Part shown: positions 7,826 through 17,282 of the stretch, one piece after another
How the letters are laid out: each line of letters starts with the position of its first letter
Position numbering within the stretch: position 1 is the stretch's first letter
From: Chloroflexota bacterium
GTDB taxonomy: Bacteria; Chloroflexota; Anaerolineae; J102
Direction: 5' to 3'
Assembly (NCBI GenBank): GCA_029782215.1
Contig: JAKOVD010000189.1
Span: 1 to 32,027 of the forward strand
Length of the DNA: 32,027 nucleotides
The notes under the pieces: model-generated
The model's database searches: none
Told to the model about the DNA's origin: nothing
Seen by the model: the letters and a program-made list of their open reading frames with translations, nothing else
Made by a program: the position numbers and the translations under genes

Positions 7826-8437
7826 ATGGCAAGTACAGCCGTTTCCCAAGCACCCCGCAAGACGGTGGTCTTCGATGACCCGCCGTTCGCTCGTTCCCTT
7901 TTCGCCAGCACCCGTTGGGCGTGGCTCTGGCTGATCGTTCGCGTTTACGTAGGCTACTCGTGGATCAGTTCGGGCCTCGGCAAGCTGGGCAACCCCGCCT
8001 GGGTGCAGACAGGCGAGGCGTTGAAGGGTTTCTGGCAGCGGGCAGTGGCCATTCCCGATGCGCCAGCCAAACCGCTCATTGCCTTCGACTGGTACCGCTC
8101 GTTCATCCAGGTCCTGCTCGACGGCGGACACTACGTCTGGTTCGCCAAGCTGATCACCGCGGGCGAGCTGCTGATCGGCGCCGCCCTGCTCCTTGGCCTC
8201 TTCACCGGCATCGCCGCCCTTTTCGGCGGCTTCATGAACTGGAATTTCATGATGGCGGGCACGGCCAGCATCAATCCCGTCCTGTTCCTACTCTCCATCC
8301 TGCTGGTGCTGGCCTGGAAGGTTGCCGGCTGGTGGGGACTCGACCGTTGGGCGCTGGCCGCCCTGGGGACGCCCTGGCGGCCGGGACGCCTCTTCACGCC
8401 TGAGCCACAGCTCGACCCCCAGCCGGCGAAGCCATAG
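7826..8437 (+). CDS. DoxX family membrane protein
   Basis: A 203-residue protein from ATG 7826, preceded by AAGAGGA. The frame is open upstream to 7493, but that extension lacks membrane character. Four TM helices are visible, with the family-typical start LIVRVYVGYSWISSGLGKL (about residues 33-51) and later ELLIGAALLLGLFTGIAALFGGFMNWNFMMAGT (in two helices, about 115-150). DoxX/DoxD proteins are quinone-linked subunits or small membrane proteins linked to thiosulfate or thiol redox. The exact role of most members is unknown. Its 3' end converges on the radical-SAM gene, with 48 bp between them. Confidence 0.87.
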   Translation: MASTAVSQAPRKTVVFDDPPFARSLFASTRWAWLWLIVRVYVGYSWISSGLGKLGNPAWVQTGEALKGFWQRAVAIPDAPAKPLIAFDWYRSFIQVLLDGGHYVWFAKLITAGELLIGAALLLGLFTGIAALFGGFMNWNFMMAGTASINPVLFLLSILLVLAWKVAGWWGLDRWALAALGTPWRPGRLFTPEPQLDPQPAKP

Positions 8438-8485
8438 GCTTCCATGCCTTCGTGCCGTCTCCGGGGTCTGGAGACAAGGACGTCT

Positions 8486-9862
<1,377 letters not shown>

Positions 9863-9877
9863 GGAGGGGGAGACGTG

Positions 9878-9941
9878 TTACGCAATACGCAGTACGTAGT
9901 ACGCATCACGTGCTTCGTACTACGTACTACGTAATGCGTAA
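9878..9941. repeat. 26-bp imperfect palindrome of TACG units
   Basis: Arms 9878-9903 and 9916-9941 pair with two mismatches around a 12-nt loop. Each arm is built from TACGCAGTACGTAGTACG-like units. It fills the gap between the phosphatase fusion stop (9953) and the radical-SAM start (9862), so in the transcript it would form a large hairpin just upstream of the maturase. There is no U tract. Confidence 0.85.
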
Positions 9942-9952
9942 TGGGTGGGTGA

Positions 9953-12664
9953 TTACTGGGGTGTGCCGATGCCGAGGGCGGTGAGGAGGGTACCGAGCGC
10001 CAGCACACCTCCGCTCAGCAGGGCGACGGCGACGACGGGGGCGAGGATAATCAGGACGAAGACCAGCAGGGGCAGGAGTAGGGTGCGCCAGCCCTTGGTC
10101 CCGTGCGCCTCGGCGGCGGCCATCCAGACGGCCAGAACGGTCATCAGGACGGTCAGGAAGTGCGCCAGCGGCGCCACGACCGGGATGTAGGCCAGGAGCT
10201 CGACGAGCGCCACCGTGCGGGCGAAGCCCATGGCGCGCATGGTGGCTGTGAAGGAGCCCTTGCGGCTGAGCAGGCGCCCGGCGGCGTAGACGACCAGCAC
10301 GGCCACAAGCCAGGCGACCGTCGTGACCGCAAGGCCTTCGAAGGGCCGATTGGTAAAACGGAGGACGCCTGCAACCAGGGAGAGCCCCACGCCGAGGAGG
10401 AGGGCAGGGCCGGTCATGCGGCTGTCCTGTGCGACCTCTCTGTAAGTCGGGCGGTTGAGGAAGAAGGCCGACACGGCCCGGCCCAGCCAGAGACGTCCCA
10501 GCTTCAGGCCCCCCCAGAGGTTCGCCAGCGTCCACTGCTCCTCTTCGGGCTGGGAAGGCCGCGCCGGGACGGGCGCCACCGTGACCGGCTGGCCGCGGCG
10601 GTTGTTGAGGATATGGAACACGTCCGTCGAGTTGCGGGTGGGCGTCACCGGCATGTCCGAGGGGTGGAAGATGAAGGCGTCGGTCTGCTCGCCGCCCAAG
10701 CCGCCGTGATTGCCAATCAGTTCCTCCAGCGCCGCCACCGTGCCATCGGGGTAGAGGGTGCTGATTACCATCAGGTCACCGGCATGGGGGAAATCCATGA
10801 CGCGGCGCACCTGCCACACACGGGTCTCCAGCGAGGCGGCGCCGATGGCGTCATCGCCGGGGATGGCGTACTGCAGCAGCGGGTCCACGCCGATGACTTC
10901 GTCGGTATGCAGGTTGCGGCGGCCCTCCTTGCCGATGGCGACGGGCGCACCGTCGTCCTCGTAACCGCAGACGAGGCCGATGCCCTCATGCGCGATGAGT
11001 GCGCCGAGCATGCCCGGGTAGGCGGCTTCCAGCTCGCTCAGCTTGATGCGCCGCGGATAGAGGTCGAAGTAGACCTGGGCCAGGTTGCCGCTGCCGTAAG
11101 CGGTGACCGAGGCCTGCTTGACCACGGCAAGCTCAGCCTCCTGCTGCTTGACATTGCTGTCCATCCACTTCTGGCTCTGCCTGGCCACCGCCCGGCCCAC
11201 CCCGCTGCCGGTTCCCTGGTCCTGGACGTTCTGCAGCTCGCTCGATACCGCATTCAGCGAGGTGACGCCCGTGTCGCCGCCGATGGACTGCGCCACCGTG
11301 GTGCCCGCAGGCAGCAGCTTCTCGATGAACTCCTTCAGGGTGACGCCGTAGCGCATCTTGAAGGTGGGGCCGAAGGACTGGCCGTGGTCCGACAGGATGA
11401 TCAGATCGTAGGGGCGAGGCGCCTTCTCCTCGATGGTGCGCTTGATGCGGGCAATGACGCGGTCGTAGCGCGCGAGCTCGCCAAAGGCGTCGCTGGTCCA
11501 GGGACCGGAATGGTGCGCCACCTCGTCATAGCCAGGCCATGTGACGTAGATCGACGCCGCCCCGCGAATGATGTCGAGGATGGTCAGGTTGGCGGAGATA
11601 TCGCGCACGAAGACAGTGGTGGCGGCGCGTATGAAAGGATAGCCCCCGTGCAGCCGGTTCAGACGCGGGTACTCATTCCGGCGGCGCTGCTGCCAGCCCT
11701 GCCACAGCTCGCGCACCACGCCGCCCAAGAAGAGGGCCACGGTGCGCATGAAGAAGTAGGGGTTGAGCATGAGCAGGTAGATGTCTTCGGCCCGCCGCTT
11801 CTGCTGCTCCTTGCCGGCGGTGCGCAGGTCGGCCAGCGTCAGCAGGGATTTCTCGGCGTCGCCATTCATCATGTTGTCGATGCTGGAGCCGCCGCGCATC
11901 AGCCCGTTCCCCTTGGCATAGCGGGCGTTGAGCTCGGCGGCATCATGGCCGGAAACGATCAGCTTCTGCTGGTCCTTGTCGAACCAGCGAAAGGCCGGGA
12001 TGTCGAAGTTGTCGCCGAACATGATGCCCGTCTGGCAGGCCGAGGTCTGGGAGGGAATGCCACAGTCCACCCGTGTGAGCTGGTAGCCCTCTTCCTCCAT
12101 CATCTGCTGCAGGGTGGGCAGCTTGCCATCGGCCAGGGCCTTGCGGATGTGGTGGTAGCTGAGGCCGTCGATCTCCATCATCACCAGGCCGCGACCGGGC
12201 TCATCGGAGCTGCTGAACTTCTGGCTCCGGGCCAGCTTCTCGATGCGGCCCTGGTAGTAGGAACCATCCTCGTTGACGTCCATGATGCCGGTGAGGATGA
12301 CGTTGATCGCCCCGAAGACAATGCCGCCCACAATCGCGGCGCCCCAACCCGAGATCGCGAACCCCTGCATAAGCAGCGCCGTCAGGTACAGAACGACGCC
12401 GTTGACCAGGAACCCGATCACAAAGACGGCAATGAAACCCAAAGGCCGGGAGATGAGCATGATGATCGGCCGGATGAGCAGGTTGATGATCCCTAACACA
12501 AAGGCCGCCGCCAGAGCTACAACCAACCTGGGGAACCCATTGACCGCCTCCAGGGTGATGCTCGGCAGAATCAGGGAAGTGATGAACAGCGAGACGCCAT
12601 CAACAAGCCAAAGAAGCAGGAAACGGAGAATGGATCGGGCGATCCGGCCGAGGAACATGATCAT
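9953..12664 (-). CDS. Holin-like domain / alkaline-phosphatase superfamily / C-terminal membrane domain fusion
   Basis: A 903-residue membrane protein. Residues 1-130 form four TM helices of the PF04020 'phage holin' type (e.g. INLLIRPIIMLISRPLGF). Residues about 158-680 are an alkaline-phosphatase/nucleotide-pyrophosphatase fold. Metal Asp166 sits in MEIDGL, the nucleophile is probably Thr207 in GIPSQTSACQTG, Asp380 and His384 lie in WPGYDEVAHHSGP, Asp426-His427 in ILSDHG, and His653 in GNHGG. A proline-rich linker leads to about five TM helices (750-903), resembling a Yip1-type domain. The active site probably hydrolyses a phosphodiester or phospho-headgroup at the membrane; substrate unknown. 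ATG 12664 fits GGAGAG better than ATG 12658. A promoter candidate lies upstream. Confidence 0.88.
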   Translation of the reverse strand: MIMFLGRIARSILRFLLLWLVDGVSLFITSLILPSITLEAVNGFPRLVVALAAAFVLGIINLLIRPIIMLISRPLGFIAVFVIGFLVNGVVLYLTALLMQGFAISGWGAAIVGGIVFGAINVILTGIMDVNEDGSYYQGRIEKLARSQKFSSSDEPGRGLVMMEIDGLSYHHIRKALADGKLPTLQQMMEEEGYQLTRVDCGIPSQTSACQTGIMFGDNFDIPAFRWFDKDQQKLIVSGHDAAELNARYAKGNGLMRGGSSIDNMMNGDAEKSLLTLADLRTAGKEQQKRRAEDIYLLMLNPYFFMRTVALFLGGVVRELWQGWQQRRRNEYPRLNRLHGGYPFIRAATTVFVRDISANLTILDIIRGAASIYVTWPGYDEVAHHSGPWTSDAFGELARYDRVIARIKRTIEEKAPRPYDLIILSDHGQSFGPTFKMRYGVTLKEFIEKLLPAGTTVAQSIGGDTGVTSLNAVSSELQNVQDQGTGSGVGRAVARQSQKWMDSNVKQQEAELAVVKQASVTAYGSGNLAQVYFDLYPRRIKLSELEAAYPGMLGALIAHEGIGLVCGYEDDGAPVAIGKEGRRNLHTDEVIGVDPLLQYAIPGDDAIGAASLETRVWQVRRVMDFPHAGDLMVISTLYPDGTVAALEELIGNHGGLGGEQTDAFIFHPSDMPVTPTRNSTDVFHILNNRRGQPVTVAPVPARPSQPEEEQWTLANLWGGLKLGRLWLGRAVSAFFLNRPTYREVAQDSRMTGPALLLGVGLSLVAGVLRFTNRPFEGLAVTTVAWLVAVLVVYAAGRLLSRKGSFTATMRAMGFARTVALVELLAYIPVVAPLAHFLTVLMTVLAVWMAAAEAHGTKGWRTLLLPLLVFVLIILAPVVAVALLSGGVLALGTLLTALGIGTPQ

Positions 12665-12718
12665 GATGGACTCTCTCCAAATTGCACTACGGCGCGCCCC
12701 AACCTCAGGCGCTGCGTA

Positions 12719-12746
12719 AGTATACCAAAAGGTCAGCCCCAGGGAA
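12719..12746 (-). promoter_or_regulatory. Candidate promoter for the phosphatase fusion
   Basis: On the minus strand TTCCCT (12741-12746) and TATACT (12719-12724) are 16 bp apart. Transcription would start near 12711, giving a leader of about 47 nt before ATG 12664. The -10 is good (5/6) and the -35 is weak. Confidence 0.45.
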
Positions 12747-12782
12747 GAGATGCCTATGCCGTTTGACCTAAAACGCCCGCCA

Positions 12783-14438
12783 TCAAGCAGCTTCCACCCT
12801 GCCGTTGGCCATGACCAGGAAGCGGTCTGCGAAACCCGCTGCCGCCGGTTGGTGCGTGATGACCAGGCAGGTGCGCCCAGCCATGAACGGCTGCAGCGCC
12901 TCCCAGACGCGGCGCGCCGTTAGGGCGTCCAGGTGCGCGGTTGGCTCGTCAAGGATCAGGATCGGCGCGCCCTTGAGAAGGACGCGGGCAATGGCCAGCC
13001 GCTGGCGCTCGCCGCCGCTGAGCCGCAGGCCGTTCTCGCCGATCGGCGTATCGTACCCCAGCGGCAGGGCGGCGATGACATCGTGAATCTGGGCTTGCCG
13101 GCAGGCGGCCATGATGGTCTCGTCGCTGGCATCAGGGTCGGCGAGCAGCAGGTTATCGCGCACGCTCGTGTTGAACAGGTGGGTGTGCTGCGAGACGACG
13201 CCGATCAGCGCCCGCACGTCCTCCGCCTGGTATTCGCGCAGCTCGCGCCCGCCCAGGAGAATGGACCCCTCCTGGTAATCCCAGAAGCGCACGAGCAGGT
13301 TGGTCAGGGTCGTCTTGCCGGCGCCGCTGGCACCGATCAGGGCCACCGTTTCGCCGGGCGCAAGGCGCAGACTCACACCATCCAGCACCGCCGGCCCCTC
13401 GGGCGCATAGGCGAAGCGCACTTCCTTCAGCTCGATCCCATAGTTGAGCGGCTGCGGCGAAGGGTGCGGCGGGTCGACGACGGCGGGCGGGGCGTCGATC
13501 AGGGCGAAGAGGCGGGCGCCTGCCGCCCGGCTGGCTTCCAGGTACTGCAGCGCCTGCGACAGCGGCTGCACCGCCTCAAAGCTGGCGATGGCGGTGAGGG
13601 GCAAGAGGGCCAGGTAGACGCCGTTGATCTGGCCGCTGCTGACCAGGGGAATGGCCAGGCCAAGCACGGTCAACCCGGCCAGGCTGGTGAACAGGGCCGC
13701 CAGACCGTTGCCCATGCCGCGCACCAGGGCCAGGCGCTCCTGCTGCCGGTTCAATTCCTGGCCGAGCCGGAGCGATCGCGCCTGGAACGCCCGCTCCTGC
13801 CCAAAGGCTACCAGGTCGGCCATGCCCTGGATCTCGTCGACAAGGGCGGCGTTCATCTCGGCGCGGGCGGCGATCAGGCCGGCGGCGGGCTGGCGGCTGA
13901 GCCACTGCGACACCAGCGGCAGGACCAGGCCGGTGAGGACCAGGAACACCAACAGTGCCACGGCCAGCATAGCATCGAAGGAACCCAGGATGAGACAGGC
14001 AAAGAGCGTGACCAGGACGGCGGCCAGGGGCGGCACGACGACACGGATGTAGAGGTTTTCCAGGGTCTCGATGTCGGCCACGATGCGGGCCAGCAGGTCG
14101 CCGCTGCGGTAGCCCGTCAGGCCGGCCGGCGCTAGCGGCTCGATGCCGGCATAGAACCAGACGCGCAGGCGGGGCAGGATGCGCAAAGTGGCCGTGTGCG
14201 TCACCACGCGCTCGGCGTAGCGCAGGCCGGCGCGGGCGATGGCAAAGAAACGCACCCCCGTGATGGCGAGCGACAGGTCGGTCACCGAGACGGCGAGCGC
14301 CGCCCTGGAGATAAGATAAGCCGACATGGCCATGAGGCCGACGCTGGAGCCGATGGTGGCGAAGCTGAGCAGCACCGCCAGCGCCACCCACCAGCGGAAG
14401 GGAGCAATGAGCCGGAGCAGGCGCGCGATGGTGTTCAC
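12783..14438 (-). CDS. cydC: Thiol reductant ABC exporter subunit CydC
   Basis: A 551-residue half-transporter with six TM helices (about 1-310) fused to an ATPase domain. Walker A is GASGAGKT (369-376), the signature LSGGERQ (473-479), Walker B ILILDE (493-498), and the switch His is 529 in VITHQ. CydC pairs with CydD to export glutathione and cysteine type thiols or haem-related compounds, and is needed to assemble cytochrome bd. The N-terminus (MNTIARLLRLIAPFRWW) and RAALAVSVTDLSLAITGVRFF are CydC-like. The start overlaps the cydD stop by 4 bp (14435-14438), so the two are coupled. It is the last gene of the cydABDC operon. No clear terminator follows. Confidence 0.92.
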   Translation of the reverse strand: MNTIARLLRLIAPFRWWVALAVLLSFATIGSSVGLMAMSAYLISRAALAVSVTDLSLAITGVRFFAIARAGLRYAERVVTHTATLRILPRLRVWFYAGIEPLAPAGLTGYRSGDLLARIVADIETLENLYIRVVVPPLAAVLVTLFACLILGSFDAMLAVALLVFLVLTGLVLPLVSQWLSRQPAAGLIAARAEMNAALVDEIQGMADLVAFGQERAFQARSLRLGQELNRQQERLALVRGMGNGLAALFTSLAGLTVLGLAIPLVSSGQINGVYLALLPLTAIASFEAVQPLSQALQYLEASRAAGARLFALIDAPPAVVDPPHPSPQPLNYGIELKEVRFAYAPEGPAVLDGVSLRLAPGETVALIGASGAGKTTLTNLLVRFWDYQEGSILLGGRELREYQAEDVRALIGVVSQHTHLFNTSVRDNLLLADPDASDETIMAACRQAQIHDVIAALPLGYDTPIGENGLRLSGGERQRLAIARVLLKGAPILILDEPTAHLDALTARRVWEALQPFMAGRTCLVITHQPAAAGFADRFLVMANGRVEAA

Positions 14439-16204
14439 GCCGGCTCCCCTGCCGCCCAGGAAGCGCTCTCCGCGTAGGATGCGGCCAGGCGCGCATAGAA
14501 GCCCCCAGCAGCCAAGAGGGCGTTGGGCGTGCCCGCCTCCACGACCTTGCCCTCGTCCAGCACTACGACCAGGTCGGCCTCATAGACGAGCGTAAGGCGG
14601 TGGGCAATGACCAACACCGTACGCTGGCGCATGAGGCGGCGCAGGGCATCCTGGACCAGCGCCTCACTTTCCGCGTCGAGGTGCACCGTGGCCTCATCCA
14701 GGATCAGCAGGGGCGCATCCTTGAGGAAGGCGCGGGTAAGAGCCAGACGCTGGCGCTGGCCGCCGCTCAGGCGTGCGCCCTGCTCGCCCAGGGGTGTGTC
14801 ATAGCCCTGGGGCAGCGCCTGGATGAACTCGTGCGCGTGCGCCGCTTGCGCAGCGGCGACGACCTCGGCCATCGTCGCCTCGGGACGGGCAAGCCGGATG
14901 TTTTCGGCGGCCGTGCCGTGGAACAGGTGGGGCTGCTGCGGCACCCAGGCCACCTGACGGCGCCAGACAGCGGCATCAATGGCGGCAAGCGGCGTGTCGC
15001 CGACAAAGAGGGCGCCCGCATCCGGGGTGATGAAGCGCAGCAAAAGCTGGGCCACGGTCGTCTTGCCGGCGCCGGTCTTGCCCACGAGCGCCACCGTCTG
15101 CCCCTGCCGTATCGTCAGCGACAGACCGGCCAGAGCGGGACGCTGTCCGCCCTCATAGGTGTAGGTCACGCCGGCAAAGCGCAGATCCCCAGGCAGCGCC
15201 GCCAGGCCCGGCGGTGAGGGCGCTGCCGGCGGCGCAGGCGCCGGGCTGTCCAGAATCGCGTAGATGCGCTCGGCCGCAGCCTTGCCGGCGGCGCCGGCAT
15301 GGTACTTGAGGGCCATCTGCCGCAAGGGCAGGAAGAACTCCGGGGTGAGCAGGAGAACAGCCAGGGCCGTGGGAAAGCCGAGGACGCCGTTCATCAGGCG
15401 CAGGCTCACCTCAAGCGCCACCAGGGCCGTGGCCGCAGTGGCCGCCCACTCCTGGACCAGCGACGTTTGGAAGGCCGTGCGCAGCACCTCCATCGTCGTA
15501 CGCCCATAGTGCTCGCTGATCAGGGCGATGGTCTCGGCCTGCTCGCGGCTCCGCCCAAAGAGCTTGAGCGTAGGAAGTCCCTGGAGAATGTCGAGGAAGT
15601 GGGCGCTCAGCCAGCTCAGCTCCTGGAACCGGCGCTGGGTGATCTCCCGCGCCCGGCCCCCGATCAGCGCCAGCAGCAGCAGCAAGAACGGGCCTGCCAC
15701 CAGGTACACCAGGGTTGTCCACGGATCGAGGACCAGAACCACCAGGAAGACAAACGCCGGAACCAGGCCCGCCAGCAGACGCGCCGGCAGAAACTGGCTG
15801 ACATAGTCGTCGAGCGCCTCAATGCCTTCGACGGCGGTGTTGACGAGCTCCCCGCTGCGTTCCCCGCGTGCGTAGGCCGGACCCAGGGCGAGGAGATGTC
15901 CGGTGAGCTGTTCACGCAGCCTGCCCTTGACCCGGCTGCTGGCGTGTTGGGACAGGACATCGCCCATCCAGATCAACGCCGCCCGCGCCACAAGAAAGAC
16001 CAGCATGACCGCCAGCACCGGCGCCACCGCCGGCAGCGGCTGGTGCTGCAAGAAGACGCGGTCGACAGCCACGCTCAGCAGCAGCGCCTGGCCCACAAAG
16101 AGCGCAGCGGCAAAAAAACCGGCGCCCACGGCCAGGTACACAAGGCTGCGGGCGCGGTTATCTTGCTGGAGGAGCCGGCTGGCAGCCGGGGGGGATGGCG
16201 TCAA
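14435..16204 (-). CDS. cydD: Thiol reductant ABC exporter subunit CydD
   Basis: A 589-residue half-transporter with six TM helices in residues 20-310 and an ATPase domain after a proline-rich linker (321-333). Walker A is GKTGAGKT (375-382), signature LSGGQ (479-483), Walker B LLILDE (499-504). It is the partner of CydC in the inner-membrane exporter needed for a working cytochrome bd. The start is a TTG at 16204 giving MTPSPPAASRLLQQ; only a weak AGGG precedes it and no ATG is better placed. It follows cydB by 46 bp, a gap holding a strong hairpin. Order A-B-D-C is as in several Gram-positive operons. Confidence 0.92.
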   Translation of the reverse strand: MTPSPPAASRLLQQDNRARSLVYLAVGAGFFAAALFVGQALLLSVAVDRVFLQHQPLPAVAPVLAVMLVFLVARAALIWMGDVLSQHASSRVKGRLREQLTGHLLALGPAYARGERSGELVNTAVEGIEALDDYVSQFLPARLLAGLVPAFVFLVVLVLDPWTTLVYLVAGPFLLLLLALIGGRAREITQRRFQELSWLSAHFLDILQGLPTLKLFGRSREQAETIALISEHYGRTTMEVLRTAFQTSLVQEWAATAATALVALEVSLRLMNGVLGFPTALAVLLLTPEFFLPLRQMALKYHAGAAGKAAAERIYAILDSPAPAPPAAPSPPGLAALPGDLRFAGVTYTYEGGQRPALAGLSLTIRQGQTVALVGKTGAGKTTVAQLLLRFITPDAGALFVGDTPLAAIDAAVWRRQVAWVPQQPHLFHGTAAENIRLARPEATMAEVVAAAQAAHAHEFIQALPQGYDTPLGEQGARLSGGQRQRLALTRAFLKDAPLLILDEATVHLDAESEALVQDALRRLMRQRTVLVIAHRLTLVYEADLVVVLDEGKVVEAGTPNALLAAGGFYARLAASYAESASWAAGEPA

Positions 16205-16217
16205 AAGAGATCGCCCT

Positions 16218-16247
16218 GGACCGGCGGCGGGACAACCCGCCTGGTCC
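16218..16247 (-). promoter_or_regulatory. Intercistronic hairpin between cydB and cydD
   Basis: GGCGGG-ACAA-CCCGCC (16226-16241) is extended by GGACC/GGTCC flanks (16218-16222, 16243-16247). It sits in the 46-bp gap just before the weak TTG start of cydD. There is no long U run. It could lower or protect the downstream part of the operon message, giving more oxidase than exporter. Confidence 0.5.
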
Positions 16248-16250
16248 GCC

Positions 16251-17270
16251 TCAGTAGCTCAACTGGTCGAGCCGCACCCGGCCGCGGAAGATGTAATACA
16301 CACCGGCCGTATAGAGCAGCACAAAGGGCAGACCGATCAGGGCGATGATGAGCATGACCATCAGGGTGTTCGGCTGCGAGGCGGCATTGAAGATCGTCAG
16401 GTTGTATGCCGGGTCCAGGGTCGAGAGCAGGAGGTTCGGGTAGAGCCCAACCGCCGCCGAAAAGAGCAGACCGGCGATCATGGCAGCCGACAGGAGGAAG
16501 GCAATGAAGTAGTGTGCCCGCCGCACCATGAAGTAGGCCACGAGCACAGCCGCCAGCGCCGCCGCCGGGAAGATGGCCAGCACTGGCTGCTGCAGGTAAC
16601 GGGCGGCGATGACCTCGTTGCGCAGAATGGTCGCCGCCACGAGCACCGTGTTCAGCACAAAGAACACGGCCATCAGCCACGGCAGCGCCTTCTTGACACG
16701 GTTCAGCAGATCACCTTCGGTCTTCATGCTCAGGTACATGGCGCCGTGGGTGGCCAGCATGAAGACGGTCGTCACGCCCACCAGCAGCGCAAAGGGGTTC
16801 AGCAGGCTGATCAGCGAATTCAGGATGTTGCCGCTGGCGTCAAGCTTCACACCCTCCATGATGTTGCCGAAGGCCACGCCCAGCAGCAGGGCGATGCCGG
16901 CGGAGGCGACGAAGAACACGCTATCCCACAGCCGGCGCCAGCCCGGCGCCGGTCGCTTGCTGCGGAACTCGATCGCCACCGTGCGCAGAATCAGGACCAG
17001 CAGGACCAGCATCATCGCGGCATAGAAGCCGGAGAAGAGCGAGGCATACACCATGGGGAAAGCGGCAAAAAGGGCGCCGCCGCCAAGGACCAGCCACACC
17101 TCGTTGCCATCCCAGACCGGGCCGATGCTGTTCAGGGAGACCCGGCGCTCGGCATCGGTTTTGGCGAGGAAGATGTGCAGGATGCCGACGCCCAGGTCGA
17201 ACCCGTCCATGATCAGGTAGCCGGCAATGACGATCACGAACAACACGTACCAGACGATGTTAAGCCACAT
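16251..17270 (-). CDS. cydB: Cytochrome bd oxidase subunit II (CydB)
   Basis: A 339-residue subunit with about eight to nine TM helices. It begins MWLNIVWYVLFVIVIAGYLIMDGFDLGVG (first helix plus the GFDLGVG motif, residues 15-29) and has the family signature PVWDGNEVWLVLGGGALFAAFP (two blocks, about 51-72). CydB supports CydA in the quinol-oxidising, proton-motive terminal oxidase that has high affinity for oxygen. It starts 12 bp after cydA. Length is slightly below that of the E. coli protein (379), as is common outside Proteobacteria. Confidence 0.95.
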   Translation of the reverse strand: MWLNIVWYVLFVIVIAGYLIMDGFDLGVGILHIFLAKTDAERRVSLNSIGPVWDGNEVWLVLGGGALFAAFPMVYASLFSGFYAAMMLVLLVLILRTVAIEFRSKRPAPGWRRLWDSVFFVASAGIALLLGVAFGNIMEGVKLDASGNILNSLISLLNPFALLVGVTTVFMLATHGAMYLSMKTEGDLLNRVKKALPWLMAVFFVLNTVLVAATILRNEVIAARYLQQPVLAIFPAAALAAVLVAYFMVRRAHYFIAFLLSAAMIAGLLFSAAVGLYPNLLLSTLDPAYNLTIFNAASQPNTLMVMLIIALIGLPFVLLYTAGVYYIFRGRVRLDQLSY

Positions 17271-17282
17271 GGTGTTCTCTCC

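Noticed and set aside
12025..12060. Cys210 of the phosphatase fusion as a formylglycine site for the neighbouring maturase
   Set aside because: The surrounding residues (TSACQTG) lack the C-x-P/A-x-R pattern, and Thr207 aligns with the known Thr nucleophile of nucleotide pyrophosphatases.
10103..12496. Long open frame (797 codons) on the plus strand
   Set aside because: It is antisense to the phosphatase fusion, whose active-site motifs are clear. The plus-strand protein is His/Arg/Asp-rich and unconserved, a GC-rich shadow.
16251..16275. tRNA-like D-arm sequence (AGTAGCTCAACTGGTCGAGC)
   Set aside because: It is the antisense of the last codons of cydB. No acceptor stem, anticodon arm or T-arm follows.
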